This document shows positions 34,301-47,225 of a stretch of DNA of 64,000 nucleotides, piece by piece; the stretch's first letter is position 1; every line of letters begins with the position of its first letter. The notes under the pieces are model-generated. The model was not told the origin of the DNA. It saw only the letters and a list, made by a program, of their open reading frames with translations, and did not search any database. The position numbers and the translations under genes were made by a program. The DNA is from Apostichopus japonicus (Eukaryota > Echinodermata > Holothuroidea > Aspidochirotida > Stichopodidae): the NCBI RefSeq assembly GCF_037975245.1, contig NC_092573.1, positions 17,040,265 through 17,104,264 of the forward strand, given 5' to 3'.

Positions 34301-37300
34301 TACAGTAACTTTATTATTCTCATTGTAGGATATAATAAATAGGATATGAGTACCATTGTAGCTGGGGGGATTTGGGGGGGGGGGTACAGAACTGATGTGA
34401 TATGAATGTACCTTTTCCATCTAAGTTGCACCCTAAAGTAGATGCCTTCATTGCTATTAGAAGTCAAACAATAATTATAACTGAGGTTTTATACTGGAAT
34501 ATGAAAATTCACCTATTAATGCTGTATTCTATTCATGTTGTATGAGTGCCAGGATACCTTGTCAGGTACAGACAGTGAAATGAAATTTCAATTTGCCTCT
34601 CAAGAAATAAAACCTTCTACCTAGCAAATTCTTTGATAAATTATTGAAATTTACAGCTTGGTAATATGTACAGTAACTTTATTATTCTCATTGTAGGATA
34701 TAATAAATACGATATGAGTACCATTGTAGCTGGTGGAGTTGGGGGGGGGGGGCAGAACTGAAATGTGATATGAATGTACCTTTTCCATCTAAGTTGCAGC
34801 CTAAAGTAGATGCCTTCATGCTATTAGAAGTCAAACAATAATTATAACTGAGGTTTTATACTGGAATATGAAAATTCACCTATTGATGCTGTATTCTGTT
34901 CATGTTGTATGAGTGCCAGGATACCTTGTCAGGTACAGACAGTGAAATGAAATTTCAATTTGCCTCTCAAGAACTAAAACCTTCTACCGAGCAAACAATG
35001 GAAGTTCCTTGATATGAATTCATCAAATTGAATGACAACGGTAATCTTTGCACCATCCTCGATTTTGATCGCATTTGGAATAAACGTTTAGTAAAATGGT
35101 AGCCTAACACCACACTAAGTCAATGGGGAAATGTAGCCTAACCATCTGTTTATTCGCTGAAACTGGGACTCAGTTATAAGATACCCATGGAATACTTTCA
35201 TTATTGCTGTTAACTTCCACAGTATGGTGGCCTGAACCCACCCTAAATCGATGTGATTTCTTGCCTAACCATCCGTTTGTCCCAAAAAACGAAACAAAAA
35301 TCACACTTAGCATTGGATTTGGGTAATAAATTAGGAACTGCATAGTACCATGTAGGGTGGGTACCCAGATACCCTGTGAAAACACTAATGAATTCATGGA
35401 ATGACAGCGGTAATCTGTACAGTAAATTTATTATTTGCATTGCAGGACCTAATATATATTATCTGTTCCAGTGTAGCATGTGGGGTACATAACACAAATG
35501 TGATATCAAAATACCTGAACGTATCTAATTTGTCAATTAGTCTCTCAAGAACTAAAACCTTCTACCTAGCAAATTCTTTGATAAATTATTGGAATTTACA
35601 GCTTGGTAATCTGTACAGTAACTTTATTATTCTCATTGTAGGATTTAATAAATAGGATATGAGTACCATTGTAGCTGGGGGGATTTGGGGGGGGGGGTAC
35701 AGAACTGATGTGATATGAATGTACCTTTTCCATCTAAGTTGCACCCTAAAGTAGATGCCTTCATTGCTATTAGAAGTCAAACAATAATTATAACTGAGGT
35801 TTTATATTGGAATATGAAAATTCACCTATTAATGCTGTATACTATTCATGTTGTATGAGTGCCAGGATACCTTGTCAGGTACAGACAGTGAAATGAAATT
35901 TCAATTTGCCTCTCAAGAACTAAAACCTTCTACCTAGCAAATTCTTTGATAAATTATTGGAATTTACAGCTTGGTAATATGTACAGTAACTTTATTATTC
36001 TCATTGTAGGATATAATAAATACGATATGAGTACCATTGTAGCTGGTGGAGTTGGGGGGGGGCAGAACTGAAATGTGATATGAATGTACCTTTTCCATCT
36101 AAGTTGCAGCCTAAAGTAGATGCCTTCATGCTATTAGAAGTCAAACAATAATTATAACTGAGGTTTTATATTGGAATATGAAAATTCACCTATTGATGCT
36201 GTATTCTGTTCATGTTGTATGAGTGCAAGGATACCTTGTCATGTACAGACAGTGAAATGAAATTTCAATTTGCCTCTCAAGAACTAAAACCTTCTACCGA
36301 GCAAACAATGGAAGTTCCTTGATATGAATTCATCAAATTGAATGACAACGGTAATCTTTGCACCATCCTCGATTTTGATCGCATTTGGAATAAATGTTTA
36401 GTAAAATGGTAGCCTAACACCACACTAAGTCAATGGGGAAATGTAGCCTTACCATCTGTTTATTCACTGAAACTGGGACTCAGTGATAAGATATCCATGA
36501 AATACTTGCATTATTGCTGTTAACTTCCACCATATGGTAGCCTAACACCACACTAAGTCAATTGGAAATTCTTGCCTAACCATCGGTTTGCCAATAAAAA
36601 ATTAAAAAATCACACTGACATTGGATTTGGGTAATAAATTAGGAACTCCATAGTACCATAGGGTGGGTACCCGGGTACCCAGATACCCTGTGAAAACACT
36701 AATGAATTCATGGAGTGACAGCGGTAATCTGTACAGTAAATTTATTATTTGCATTGCAGGACCTAATATATATTATGAGTTCCAGTGTAGAATGTGGGGT
36801 ACATAACACAAAAATTTGATATAAATATACCTGAACGCATCTAAGTTGTCAATTGATCTCTCAAGAAATGAAACCTTCTACCTAGTAAATTCTTAGTTAA
36901 ATTATTGGAATTTAAAGCTTGGTAATCTGTACAGTGGCTTTATTATTCTCATTGTAGGATCTAATATCAATAGGATATGAGTACCATTGTAGCTGGGGGG
37001 AGTTGGGTGGCAGGGGGTAGGGTACAGAACTGAAATGTGATATGAATGTACCTTTTCTATCTAAGTTGCAGCCTAAAGTAGATGCATTCATGCTATTAAA
37101 AGTCAAACAATAATTATAACTGAGGTTTTATACTGGAATATGAAAATTCACCTATTGATGCTGTATTCTATTCATGTTGTATGAGTGCCAGGATACCTTG
37201 TCAGGTACAGACAGCGAAATGAAATTTCAATTTGCCTCTCAAGAACTAAAACCTTCTACCGAGCAAACAATGGAAGTTCCTTGATATGAATTCATCAAAT

Positions 37301-39371
37301 TGAATGACAACGGTAATCTTTGCACCATCCTCGATTTTGATCGCATTTGGAATAAACGTTTAGTAAAATGGTAGCCTAACACCACACTAAGTCAATGGGG
37401 AAATGTAGCCTAACCATCTGTTTATTCGCTGAAACTGGGACTCAGTTATAAGATATCCATGGAATACTTTCATTATTGCTGTTAACTTCCACAGTATGGT
37501 GGCCTGACCCCACACCAAATCAATGTGAATTCTTGCCTAACCATCGGTTTGTCCCAAAAAACAAAACAAAAATCACACTTAGCATTGGAATCGGGTATTA
37601 AATTAGGAACTGCATGGTACCATAGGGTGGGTATCCTGGTACCCAGATACCCTGTGAAAACACTAATGAATTCTTGGAGTGACAGCAGTAATCTGTACAG
37701 TAGATTTATTATTCGCATTTCAGGACCTAATATATATTATGTGTTCCAGTATAGCATGTGGGGTACATAACACAAATGTGATATAAATATACCTGAACGT
37801 ATCTAATTTGTCAATTGGTCTCTCAAGAAATAAAACCTTCTACCTAGCAAATTCTTTGATAAATTATTGAAATTTACAGCTCGGTAATCTGTACAGTAGC
37901 TTTATTATTCTCATTGTAGGATCTAATAAATAGGATATGAGTACCATTGTAGCTGGGGGGTCCGGTGGGGGGTGGTACATAACTGAAATGTGATATGAAT
38001 GTACTTTTTCCATCTAAGTTGCAGCCTAAAGTAGATGCCTTCATTGCTATTAGAAGTCAAACAATAATTATAACTGAGGTTTTACACTGGAATATGAAAA
38101 TTCACCTATTGATGCTGTATTCTGTTCATGTTGTATGAGTGCCAGGATACGTACGTATCCTCGGTACCTTTTGGGGTACAGACAGTGAAATAAAATTTCA
38201 ATTTCCCTCTCAAGAACTGAAACCTTCTACCGAGCAAACAATGGAAGTTCCTTGATATGAATTCATCAAATAGAATGACAACCGTAATCTTTGCACCATC
38301 CTCGATTTTGATCGCATTTGGAATAAACGTTTAGTAAAATGGTAGCCTAACACCACACTAAGTCAATGGGGAAATTTAGCCTAACCATCTGTTTATTCGC
38401 TGAAACTGGAACTCAGTTATAAGATATCCATGGAATACTTCCATTATTGCTGTTAACTTCCACAGTATGGTGGCCTGAACCCACACTAAATCAATGTGAA
38501 TTCTTGCCTAACCATCCATTTGTCCCAAAAAACAAAACAAAATCACACTTAGCATTGGAATCGGGTAATAAATTAGGAACTGCATAGTACCACAGGGTGG
38601 GTACCCGGGTACCCAGATACCCTGTGAAAACACTAATGAATTCATGGAGTGACAGCAGTAATCTGTACAGTAAATTTATTATTCGCATTTCAGGACCTAA
38701 TATATATTATGTGTTCCAGTGTAGCATGTGGGGTACATAACACAAATGTGATATAAATATACCTGAACGTATCTAATTTGTCAATTGGTCTCTCAAGAAC
38801 TAAAACCTTCTACCTAGCAAATTCTTTGATAAATTATTGAAATTTACAGCTTGGTAATCTGTACAGTAACTTTATTATTCTCATTGTAGGATCTAATAAA
38901 TAGGATATGAGTACCATTGTAGCTGGGGGAGTTGGGTGGGAGGGGGAGGGGGTACCGAACTGAAATGTGATATGAATGTACCTTTTCCATCTAAGTTGCA
39001 GCCTAAAGTAGATGCCTTCATTGCTATTAGAAGTCAAACAATAATTATAACTGAGGTTTTATACTGGAATATGAAAATTCACCTATTAATGCTGTATTCT
39101 GGTCATATTTTATGAGTGGCAGTATAACTAGTGGGGTACAGACAGTGAAATAAAATTTCCATTTGTGTCTCAAGAACTAAAACACTCTTCATATCAAATT
39201 GTTTGATAAATTATAGGAATTTACAGCTCGGTAATCTGTACAGTAAATTTATTATTCCCATTGTGTGATATAAATATTCCTTAATGTATCTAAGTTGCAG
39301 AGGATACCTTGTCTCTCAAGGCCTTAAACCTTATACCCAGGAAACAATGGAAATTCCTTGATATGAATTCT
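31333..39371 (+). repeat. Sat A / Sat B higher-order repeat array
   Basis: The Sat B landmark TGGTAGCCTAACACCACAC paired with GTCAATGGGGAAAT occurs at about 31506, 32819, 33784, 35097, 36406, 37369 and 38340, giving spacings of 1313, 965, 1313, 1309, 963 and 971 bp. The ~350 bp difference is one Sat A monomer. Units 3587 bp apart are nearly identical: the rare variant ACACAAAAATTTGATATAA at ~33222 recurs at ~36810. Full-length (~355-370 bp) and internally deleted (~200 bp) Sat A monomers alternate. G-runs of varying length after GTAGCTGG mark each unit. Confidence 0.9.
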
Positions 39372-40594
39372 GTGTTAAAATTAGTGTAAAACTCTGGTAC
39401 AATAGGGGTAAAACTTTGGTACAGCTATAGGGTAAAGTTGTGGTTAATTAGGGTAAAACTATGGCAATTAGTACAGTGTATTTGAGAAAAAAATCTAGAT
39501 GATATAGAAAGTGATAAAAATCATGGCAAATAATGGTATAGGACTATGGTAAAACTGTGATAAACCGCATCTATAGGACCATGGGAAAAAAGTGGTATTT
39601 TGCCATGGTTAGTGTGATGTAATTTTGTTCCTAGTCTACACTTCATCTTGGGAGCTTGAGAATTTTTTACTCCTATATTTCAGGGCTATAGCAAATTAAT
39701 GACTATGAAGTAAGAGGTGAGTTCAGTATATTTTGACATGGGCGTTTTCCAAGAACTAAAGCAAAAGTTCATTATTAGATGGGCATGTAGAGCCAATATA
39801 AAGTCCTAACATCTGTATTACATAACGCTGTGTTTTGACGTTAGTTAATACGTTGATTATTGTCAAGAATAGTGCATTTCCAATCGCGGATTTGGTATCA
39901 ACGAAAAAGAGTATAGATTAATCTAGCCAATTTTACCGGAAAATGTGCATTAACCCTTGTCAAGTTCACGGCAAATTTAACAGCACTTTCTTGACCCATG
40001 ATAAAAGGTGACAAGTTCAATGGAGATTTACCAGAAAGTACGACAAAAATAGAAATTATTACTGATATCTTACGAAAGAAATAAATTTTTTCAGATTCAA
40101 CTTACCGTGTCATGATGGCTAGAGACGCCATTTGTATTATATAAACCTTCAAATCAGAGGGGTATGTCCCTAACAGTTTCACAAAATTCCACACTTCTGA
40201 ACAAAAGGGCTGTGCGAGTTGAACAACAAAGATGCAAACTCAGTTGGTTGTTCGTTAACGTTGATGAACACATGTTTCCAACTTTAACGTAAACAATGTA
40301 TCATCTTTGCCAACCTAATCCCTGTCTTTTTTTTCTTTTTTTTCCCCCCCCCCCGTCTCAGTTATTCACGATTATTTAACATGTATGTGGTACATCGATT
40401 ATATTTAAAGTTCTGATCCGTCTTTTGCCAGCTGCGGTATTTTTCAACTTTTACTTGGAAGCGTAGATGTTAAATTCTCTTCACTCCTTTAAGAGACATT
40501 TATTTTACCGTTCAAGTCCACCTGCAAACATGGCTCAAAAGCTAAGTGCAATTTGGTATCTTCGAACACTTTGTCGGCCACTACTGAATTTATT
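39372..40594. other. Unique sequence with a short degenerate GTAAAACT repeat
   Basis: From about 39372 to 39560 the words GGTAAAACT, TGGTACAA/TGGTACAG and ACTATGG recur at irregular ~30 bp spacing. The remainder shows no recognised gene. Confidence 0.5.
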
Positions 40595-40602
40595 GGAACA
40601 TC

Positions 40603-40974
40603 CAGTGGCGTAGGAAGGTACTTTTGATTGGGGGGGGGCTGTAGACTGATGGCTGACCTGGGGGAGGGGTTGAAGGGGAGGGGCCACCCCCTCCCCCTTT
40701 GGATTTTTTTGGCATTTCCAGGTGGCCTCAGATGCAATTTGGTGCAATATAGCACACTTCAACCCACCCACTCCATTTTGTATATAATTTTGCATTTTCA
40801 CCTGGCCTTAGATGCAATTTGGTGCTCCAAATGAGATTTTTTTTCTCATTTGGAAATGAAAATAGGGTTTTCTGACTTGCGAAGCGGGGCGGCGGAATGA
40901 TTCTTCCGCCCCTCCATATTTTTCACTGGGGGGGCTAGCGCCCCCCTAGCCCCCCTACGGTTACTACGCCCTTG
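40603..40974. mobile_element. 372 bp hAT-type MITE with perfect 8 bp duplication
   Basis: Flanked by GGAACATC at 40595-40602 and 40975-40982. The left end CAGTGGCGTAGGAAGG and the right end, read inward, CAAGGGCGTAGTAACC are imperfect terminal inverted repeats. The left end shares CAGTGGCRTAG with the 21091-22696 element, so both probably used the same transposase. G-run/C-run blocks lie just inside each end. The interior includes GCATTTYCANNTGGCCT repeated twice. Non-coding. Confidence 0.88.
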
Positions 40975-40982
40975 GGAACATC

Positions 40983-41308
40983 TTAATAGCGTCAATGCTG
41001 TTGTCACAATTGATTGTATTTTCAAAGCAGGGGGTATTATAATAACATCAACGTTTAGGAAGATTGTCCATCTGGGGCAGGAAGTGTTTCTGTTAACAAA
41101 AGAATTTTATTTTATCATCGTCAGCAGGTTAAACAGTAAGCAACCGACTGAGCAAACCCTTCATTAGTTAACAGAGATTCTAAGACAATTGTAGGGATTT
41201 TGATGCTTTCAATGAAATTTGGGAGGGAGAAGGGCGGTTTTTTCAGCCACATTCGTGTATTTTTTGGCTAGGCATCTTTAGTTTTCACAAAAACGTGGAA
41301 GCTTAGTG
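40983..41308. other. Unique sequence, nothing recognised
   Basis: No conserved frame or repeat. Confidence 0.5.
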
Positions 41309-41708
41309 CCAGGATACCTTTTGGGGTATGGACAGTGAAATTAAATGTCAACTTGACTCTCAAGGACTAAAACCTTCTTCCTTGCAAACAATGGAAATTC
41401 AAATTGACGGCGGTCATTTGTTCAGTACATTTCAATTCAAATACATTTCTCTCAAATACTTAACCTTTAACCTAGCAAATAATGGAAATTCCTTGATAAA
41501 TTAACGGAATTGACAGTAATCTGAACAGTAAATTTATTATTCGTATAATAGTAACTTATAACTATGATATGGGTACCAGTGTACTGTAGCTTTTTGGGTA
41601 CAGAATTTGAAATGACATATAAATATTACATTCTGGCCATGTTGTATGAGTGACATGACACCTTGTGGGGTACAGACAGTGAAATAAAACGTCAATTTGT
41701 CTCTTTCT
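41309..41708 (+). repeat. Degenerate Sat A copies
   Basis: Recognisable Sat A landmarks (TGCCAGGATACCTT, CAGTAAATTTATTATTCG, GGGTACAGACAGTG) in diverged or shortened monomers, consistent with the edge of a satellite domain. Confidence 0.75.
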
Positions 41709-42327
41709 AGAGAAACAGCTTGTATTTATACATAGAGAAAGAGCTGGATTGTTTGGGTTTTATTGTTTATTTCAAAATCAATGTGAAGGAAAGATATTGG
41801 AAAGAAATTTTCCCTTTGAGGGTATTGTACAAAACATAGCATGATTGGACATAATTGGACACATTTTCAGACAATTTTTTTACACAATTACACATATTTC
41901 ATTGGAATGTCTAGGCAAATATTGTTATCAATAATTAGTGATATATCATAGAAAGAATTTATGATATAATACTGACTTGGGCAATTATTATATAATTTTG
42001 TCGCAACATAGAGACGTCGGAACTTAGAGACGTCGGAACATAGAGATATGAGTTCTTATTGTTATTGTTCAATTCAATTGCATATTGTTAAAGTGTATGC
42101 ATTAACAGAGAGTGCATAGAGAGAATACATGCTTCATGCAACTGACCAGGTAAAGCCAGTCCTATGCAGTGCCTTGTAAGACATTTCAAAGTGTAGATGT
42201 TTGAAATATAAATGATTAAATGCCAAGAAAGAGCTATTTATATTGCCGATAAACATTTCATTTTCTGATGTCAAACTTCAGGGCTGTCTCGCCTGACAAG
42301 TTGTATATTTGAGAAAGGCTTCAAGGA
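41709..42327. other. Unique AT-rich sequence
   Basis: No gene recognised. ACGTCGGAAC(A/T)TAGAGA occurs twice near 42015-42045. Confidence 0.45.
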
Positions 42328-42652
42328 TTGTTTAGCCTAAGTAGCATTTGGGGCACCAAGGGTTCGGGATGACACGATCTGGAGGGAAAGCTGTCTCGAT
42401 GCACCTTTCTCCCCCTCCCCCCACGTAGCCACTGACTATATTGCACATTTCCATTTTGAATTGTACTAAATTCAGTCCTCCAATACAGTGGTGATACTAA
42501 GCCCAGTGGTATGTGCAAAGGAGGTTGGGGAGCTGTGAGGCATTGCCACCCCCTCCCCCCCAAAGGAAAAAGACATAAAAGAACTATTCTACTATTCTCT
42601 TTTACTGTATTACACAATCTTCTTCAATCAATTCTTTTTTATATCTTGACAG
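42328..42652 (+). other. Intron-like segment upstream of SET exon (duplicated at 50826)
   Basis: Shares AGTAGCATTTGGGGCACC, GGGTTCGGGA and TAAATTCAGTCCTC with 50830-51000, in the same order and orientation. It ends with a pyrimidine-rich acceptor (TTCTTTTTTATATCTTGACAG). It is best read as intron sequence preceding the exon at 42653. Confidence 0.6.
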
Positions 42653-42789
42653 GGAGAGGAGTGTTTGCAACAAGTTTCAGGCAAGGTGATTTCTTGCTGG
42701 AATATAGAGGAGAAATAATTTCTCCGGAGGAGGCATCGAAAAAGAGCGAAAACCAAGGAAGATTGCAACACCATTATGAACTTTTATAA
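42653..42789 (+). pseudogene. SET-domain exon fragment (histone-lysine methyltransferase, KMT5A-like)
   Basis: Reads, after a good AG acceptor in phase 1, G-R-G-V-F-A-T-S-F-R-Q-G-D-F-L-L-E-Y-R-G followed by E-I-I-S-P-E-E-A. This is the N-terminal SET motif: GRGVFA, part of the S-adenosylmethionine-binding region, then GDF-hh-EYRGE. Proteins of the KMT5A (SET8) group look like this, from memory. After ...KKSENQG the frame loses similarity and stops at 42787 with no convincing donor. There is no other SET exon in the window, and downstream sequence is satellite. It is either an isolated exon of a gene extending left or, more likely, a captured fragment, since the same segment exists as a decayed copy at 50826-51215. 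Confidence 0.6.
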
Positions 42790-42884
42790 GATTGGTGGAA
42801 GTTATCAGTTTTCTTCCCATTTACAGTCTCTGGTTTTTATTTTCTTAATGGACTATTTACAATATATTCACAACGAATTTATAC

Positions 42885-43018
42885 TTAGTAAATAATGGAA
42901 ATTCCTTGATAATTTAATCGAATTGACAGCGGTTATCTTTTACAGTAAATTTATTATTCGCATTGTAGGACCTTATCAATATTAAATGCTTACTAGTGTA
43001 AGCTTGTGGGGTACAGAA
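42885..43018 (+). repeat. Sat A partial monomer
   Basis: TAATGGAAATTCCTTGATAA through GGGGTACAGAAC. It contains the uninterrupted TTTAATCGAATTGACAGCGG site that shows where the 3469-4934 element inserted elsewhere. The 30 bp minisatellite starts immediately after it. Confidence 0.8.
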
Positions 43019-45266
43019 CAATAAACGTATATTTAACAACTTTTTTGAGATATGTATTTTGGGTCACCTGTTTTTTCGAGATATATATATTGAACCAACT
43101 GTTTGTTCGAGATATATACAAGATATTTATTTTGAACCAACTGCTTTGTCGAAATATATATTTTGGGTCCCCTGTTTTCGAGATAAATATTTTGACCAAC
43201 TGTATTTTTGATATATATATTTTGGGGCACCTGTTTTTTCGAGATTGATGGAGATATATTAAACCAGCTGTTCTTTGGAGATAAATACTTTGAATCAACT
43301 GTTTTTTTAGATATATATTTTGGGGCACCTGTTTTTCGAGATATATATATTGAACCAATTGTTTTTTGGAGATACATAATTTAAGAGCCAACTGTTTTTC
43401 CGAGATATATATTTTGGGTCACCTGTTTTTCGAGAAATATATTTAACACTACTGTTTTTTCGAGATATACTTTTTGGGTCACCTGATTTTTCGAGATAAA
43501 TATTTTGAACCAACTGTATTTTTGGTATATATATTTTGGGGCACCTGTTTTTTCGAGATTGATGGAGATATATTAAACCAGCTGTTCTTTGGAGATAAAT
43601 ATTTTGAACCAACTCATTTTTTTTAGATACATATTTTGGGGCACCTGTTTTTTCGAGATATATATATTGAACCAACTGATTTTTCGAGATATATATTTTG
43701 GGTCACCTGTTTTTTCGAGATAAATACTGTTAGCCAACTGTTTTTGGGGTATATACATATTGGAGCACCTGTTTTTTTTCGAGATATATATATATTGAAA
43801 AACCTTTTTTTTTTTGGTATACATATTTTGAACCAACTGATATTTCGAGATATATATTTTGGGTCACCTGTTTTTCGAGATAAATATTTTGAACCCAACT
43901 GTATTTTTGGTATATATATTTTGGGTCACCAATTCTTTCGAGATATATTTATTGAACCAACTGTTTTTTGAGATATATATTTTGGGTCACCTTTTTTTTC
44001 CAGATAAATACTTTTAAACCAACTGTTTTTTGGTATACATATTGGACCACCTCTTTTTTCGAGATATATATATTGAACAAAGTTATTTTTGAGAAACATA
44101 TTTTGAACCAACTTTTTTTTTCGAGATATATATTTTGGGTCACCTGTTTTTTCTAGATACATATTTTTAACCAACTGTTTTTTTGGTATACATATTGGGG
44201 CACCTGTTTTTTCGAGATATATATATTGAACAAACTTTTTTGGAGATACATATTTTGAACCAACTGTTTTTAGGAGACATATTTTCGGGCACCTGTTTTT
44301 TTCGAGATATATATTGTTCAAAGTGTTTTTTGAGATACATATTTTGAACCAACTGTTTTTTCGAGATATATATTTTGGGTCACCAGTTTTTCGAGATAAA
44401 TATTTTGAACCAATTGTATTTTTAATATATATACTAAAAACCTGTTTTTCGAGATATATATGTTGAACCAACTGTTTTTTCGAGATATATATTTTGGGTC
44501 ACCTGTTTTTTCGAGATAAATACTTTTAACCAACTGTATTTTTGGTATATACATATTAGAGTACCTGTTTTTTCGAGATATATATATTGAACAAACTGTT
44601 TTTTCGAGATATATATTGTTGAAATTGTTTTTTTGAGATACATATTTTGAGCCAACTGTTTATTGGAGATACATATTTTTTTTTAGATATATATTTTGGG
44701 GCACCTGTTTTTTCTAGATAAAGACTTTTAACCAACTGTTTTTTTGGTATACATATTTTGAACCAACTGTTTTTGGAGATACATATTTTCGGGCACCTGT
44801 TTTTTCGAGATATAGGTATTGTTGAAAGTGTTTTTTTGAGATACATATTTTGAACCAACTGTTTTTTCGAGATATATATTTTGTGTCACCTGTTTTTTCG
44901 AGATAAATATTTTGAACCAACTGTATTTTTTATATATATATTTTGGGGCCCCTTTTTTTTATTAGATTGATTGAGATATATTGAACCAGCTGTTCTTTGG
45001 AGATAAATATTTTGAACCAACTCATTTTTTTAGATATACATTTTAGGGCACCTGTTTTTTTCGAGATATATATATTGAACCAACTGTTTTTTCGAGATAT
45101 ATATTTTGGCATCTGCTTTTTCCAGATAAATACTTTTAACCAACTGTATTTTTGGTATATACATATTGGTGCACCTGTTTTTTCGAGATATATATATTGA
45201 ACCAACTGTTTTTTTCGAGATATATATTTTGGGTCACCTGTGTTTTGCAGATAAATATTATGATTT

Positions 45267-45341
<75 letters not shown>

Positions 45342-45960
45342 CGGGCACCTGTTTTTTTTCGAGATTGATTGAGATATATTGAACAAGCTGTTCTTTGGTG
45401 AAAAATATTTTGAACAACTCATTTTTTTTAGATATACATTTTGGGTCACCAGTTTTTTCCAGATAAATACTTTTAACTAACAGTATTTTTGGTATATACA
45501 TATTGGGGCACCTATTTTTTTCGAGATATATATATTGAACCAACTGTTTTTTCGAGATATATATTTTGGGTCACCTGTGTTTTGCATATAAATATTATGA
45601 TCTTTTTTTTATATATATATATATATATTTTGGGGCACCTGTTTTTTTTCGAGATTGATTGAGGTATATTGAACAAGCTGTTCTTTGGAGAAAAATATTT
45701 TGAACAACTCATTTTTTTTAGATATACATTTTGGGTCACCTGTTTTTTCCAGATGAATACTTTTAACCAACAGTATTTTTGGTATATACATATTGGGGCA
45801 CCTATTTTTTCGAGATATATATATTGAACCAACTGTTTTTTCAAGATATATATTTTGGGTCACCTGTGTTTTCCAGATAAATATTTTGGGTCACCTGTTT
45901 TTTCGAGATATATATATTGAACCAACTGTATTTTCGAGATATATATATTGAACCAACTGT
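43019..45960 (+). repeat. 30 bp minisatellite array, forward orientation (~100 half-units)
   Basis: Two alternating ~30 bp half-units share TTTTTTCGAGATATATAT. One continues TTGAACCAACTG, the other TTTTGGGTCACCTG. Variants (GATAAATATTTTGAACC, TTTTTGGTATATA, GGGGCACCTG) recur in a fixed longer order, indicating ~120-300 bp higher-order units. The long minus-strand frames rich in Ile, Tyr, Lys and Ser are translation artefacts of this repeat. Pure (AT)n runs interrupt it at ~45272-45340 and ~45610-45629. Confidence 0.92.
45272..45340 (+). repeat. (AT)n microsatellite, ~34 dinucleotides
   Basis: An uninterrupted AT run inside the 30 bp array. A shorter one follows at ~45610-45629 in an otherwise near-identical neighbouring unit, so the run expanded in one of two duplicated units. 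Confidence 0.92.
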
Positions 45961-46608
45961 GTACGCTGGCTGATAGAAACAGTGTCATGGTGCTTTTCGC
46001 AGTTTATTTATACCACACAAAACTTATGTTCAGCTGGAATGAATACACTTGGCACAGTGTGAGTGTTATGAACCAAAACAATTGTTTCTTTTTTCCTTTT
46101 TTTTGTGTGTTCTTTTTTAGTCTTTCCCCACAGTTTGATTTTACAATATAATCGACTTTACCTATGACCACTGTGACCAGGCCAATCAGAGAACTGATTA
46201 CAAAGGGATGAAATACCAAATTGATATGCCTAATACTAAAACTAGAGATCATTGAATCTCATAAAACTACTAACAATCATCCCTTCACAACATATTGAAA
46301 AACATTAAATATTGGAGGTTGTTATTTAATTTGATAAAGAAAGGGCAAAAAGCATTAAAGTTCTGATATTTCCACTCGTAAACACCGAATATGAAGGACT
46401 TCATCCTTGCCAGAGATAACATTGTTCAAATTTCCCCATTGCAGCAGACCTGTTAGTGACCCCTTGCGCAAGGAGTGATACCACACTACACAAAGTTTAC
46501 AGTTTAAAGTTCAACCAACTTTCACTTCTGCAGTTTTCAGACTATTAGTCTTTGTTGCCCTATCAAAACCGTGAAAAGTCAAAATGGATAATTTATTCAC
46601 TTATATAC
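45961..46608. other. Unique sequence, nothing recognised
   Basis: T-rich tract near 46085-46120, otherwise no recognised feature. Confidence 0.45.
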
Positions 46609-47225
46609 CAGGCGCGTATCCAGGATTTTCTAACCCGGGGGGCGCGAATTACTATCTAAGCGGAGCGCCACCATCGGTTGGCGCGGAGCGTACAAGAAAA
46701 TTTTTGGTTTTGATACCCCCCAGATCACCGGAAATGGCACTTCTCGGGCTTGAAAATGACCAACCAGATGTACACTTTTGCCTGAGAACCAAGTATTTTC
46801 TCAAAAGTTTTTTTTCCATCCATAACCTTTTTCAAGATTGTCACCAGTCACACATCATGTTCGACCTCATTGCATGTCCTATGGATCATTGCTTTTGTAG
46901 GTGATTCTACGTCACGGCCCACAATATCCGAAAGCCCCATTTTTCAAGGTTTTAGGCCCATTATTTGTTCAGAATTTGAAAATTGACATTTCTCGTGAAT
47001 AAAATCACTTGAAAACATACCCATAATGTTGCACAAAATTCAATCTATGGATAACCAATATAAAAAAACCTCCTTGAACCCCTAACAGACAGGTCAAAAT
47101 TGCACGAGTAGAGGAAAGTATGATGAATAATGTTGGTCAGGAAATTTTCGAAAATTCCGACACAGTTAATTTATTGGTGTAGAAATATTAAAACCTCTTA
47201 TAATGGCTATTATAAAACTTGGTTG
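46609..47225 (-). mobile_element. Inverted partial copy of the 1.55 kb hAT-type element
   Basis: The reverse complement of about 2440-2965 (and 30730-31270), including the dyad core at 46649-46750, a TTTTCAAGCC-adjacent segment and the TTCTTCATCATACTT-type block. It lacks the GCGGCGATC terminus. Its left edge instead starts CAGGCGCGTATCCAGG with a G-run. It is probably a related family member with a different end, or a fusion. Confidence 0.7.

Noticed and set aside
42993-45863. Many 60-180 residue frames rich in Ile, Tyr, Lys and Ser on the minus strand
   Set aside because: They are translations of the 30 bp minisatellite, which happens to lack stops in several frames. Spacing varies and frames slip between units.
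46584-46904. 106-residue frame (…YYLSGAPPSVGAERTRKF…)
   Set aside because: It lies across the dispersed core repeat of hAT-like elements. Similar peptides arise wherever that repeat is translated, so it is not a host gene.
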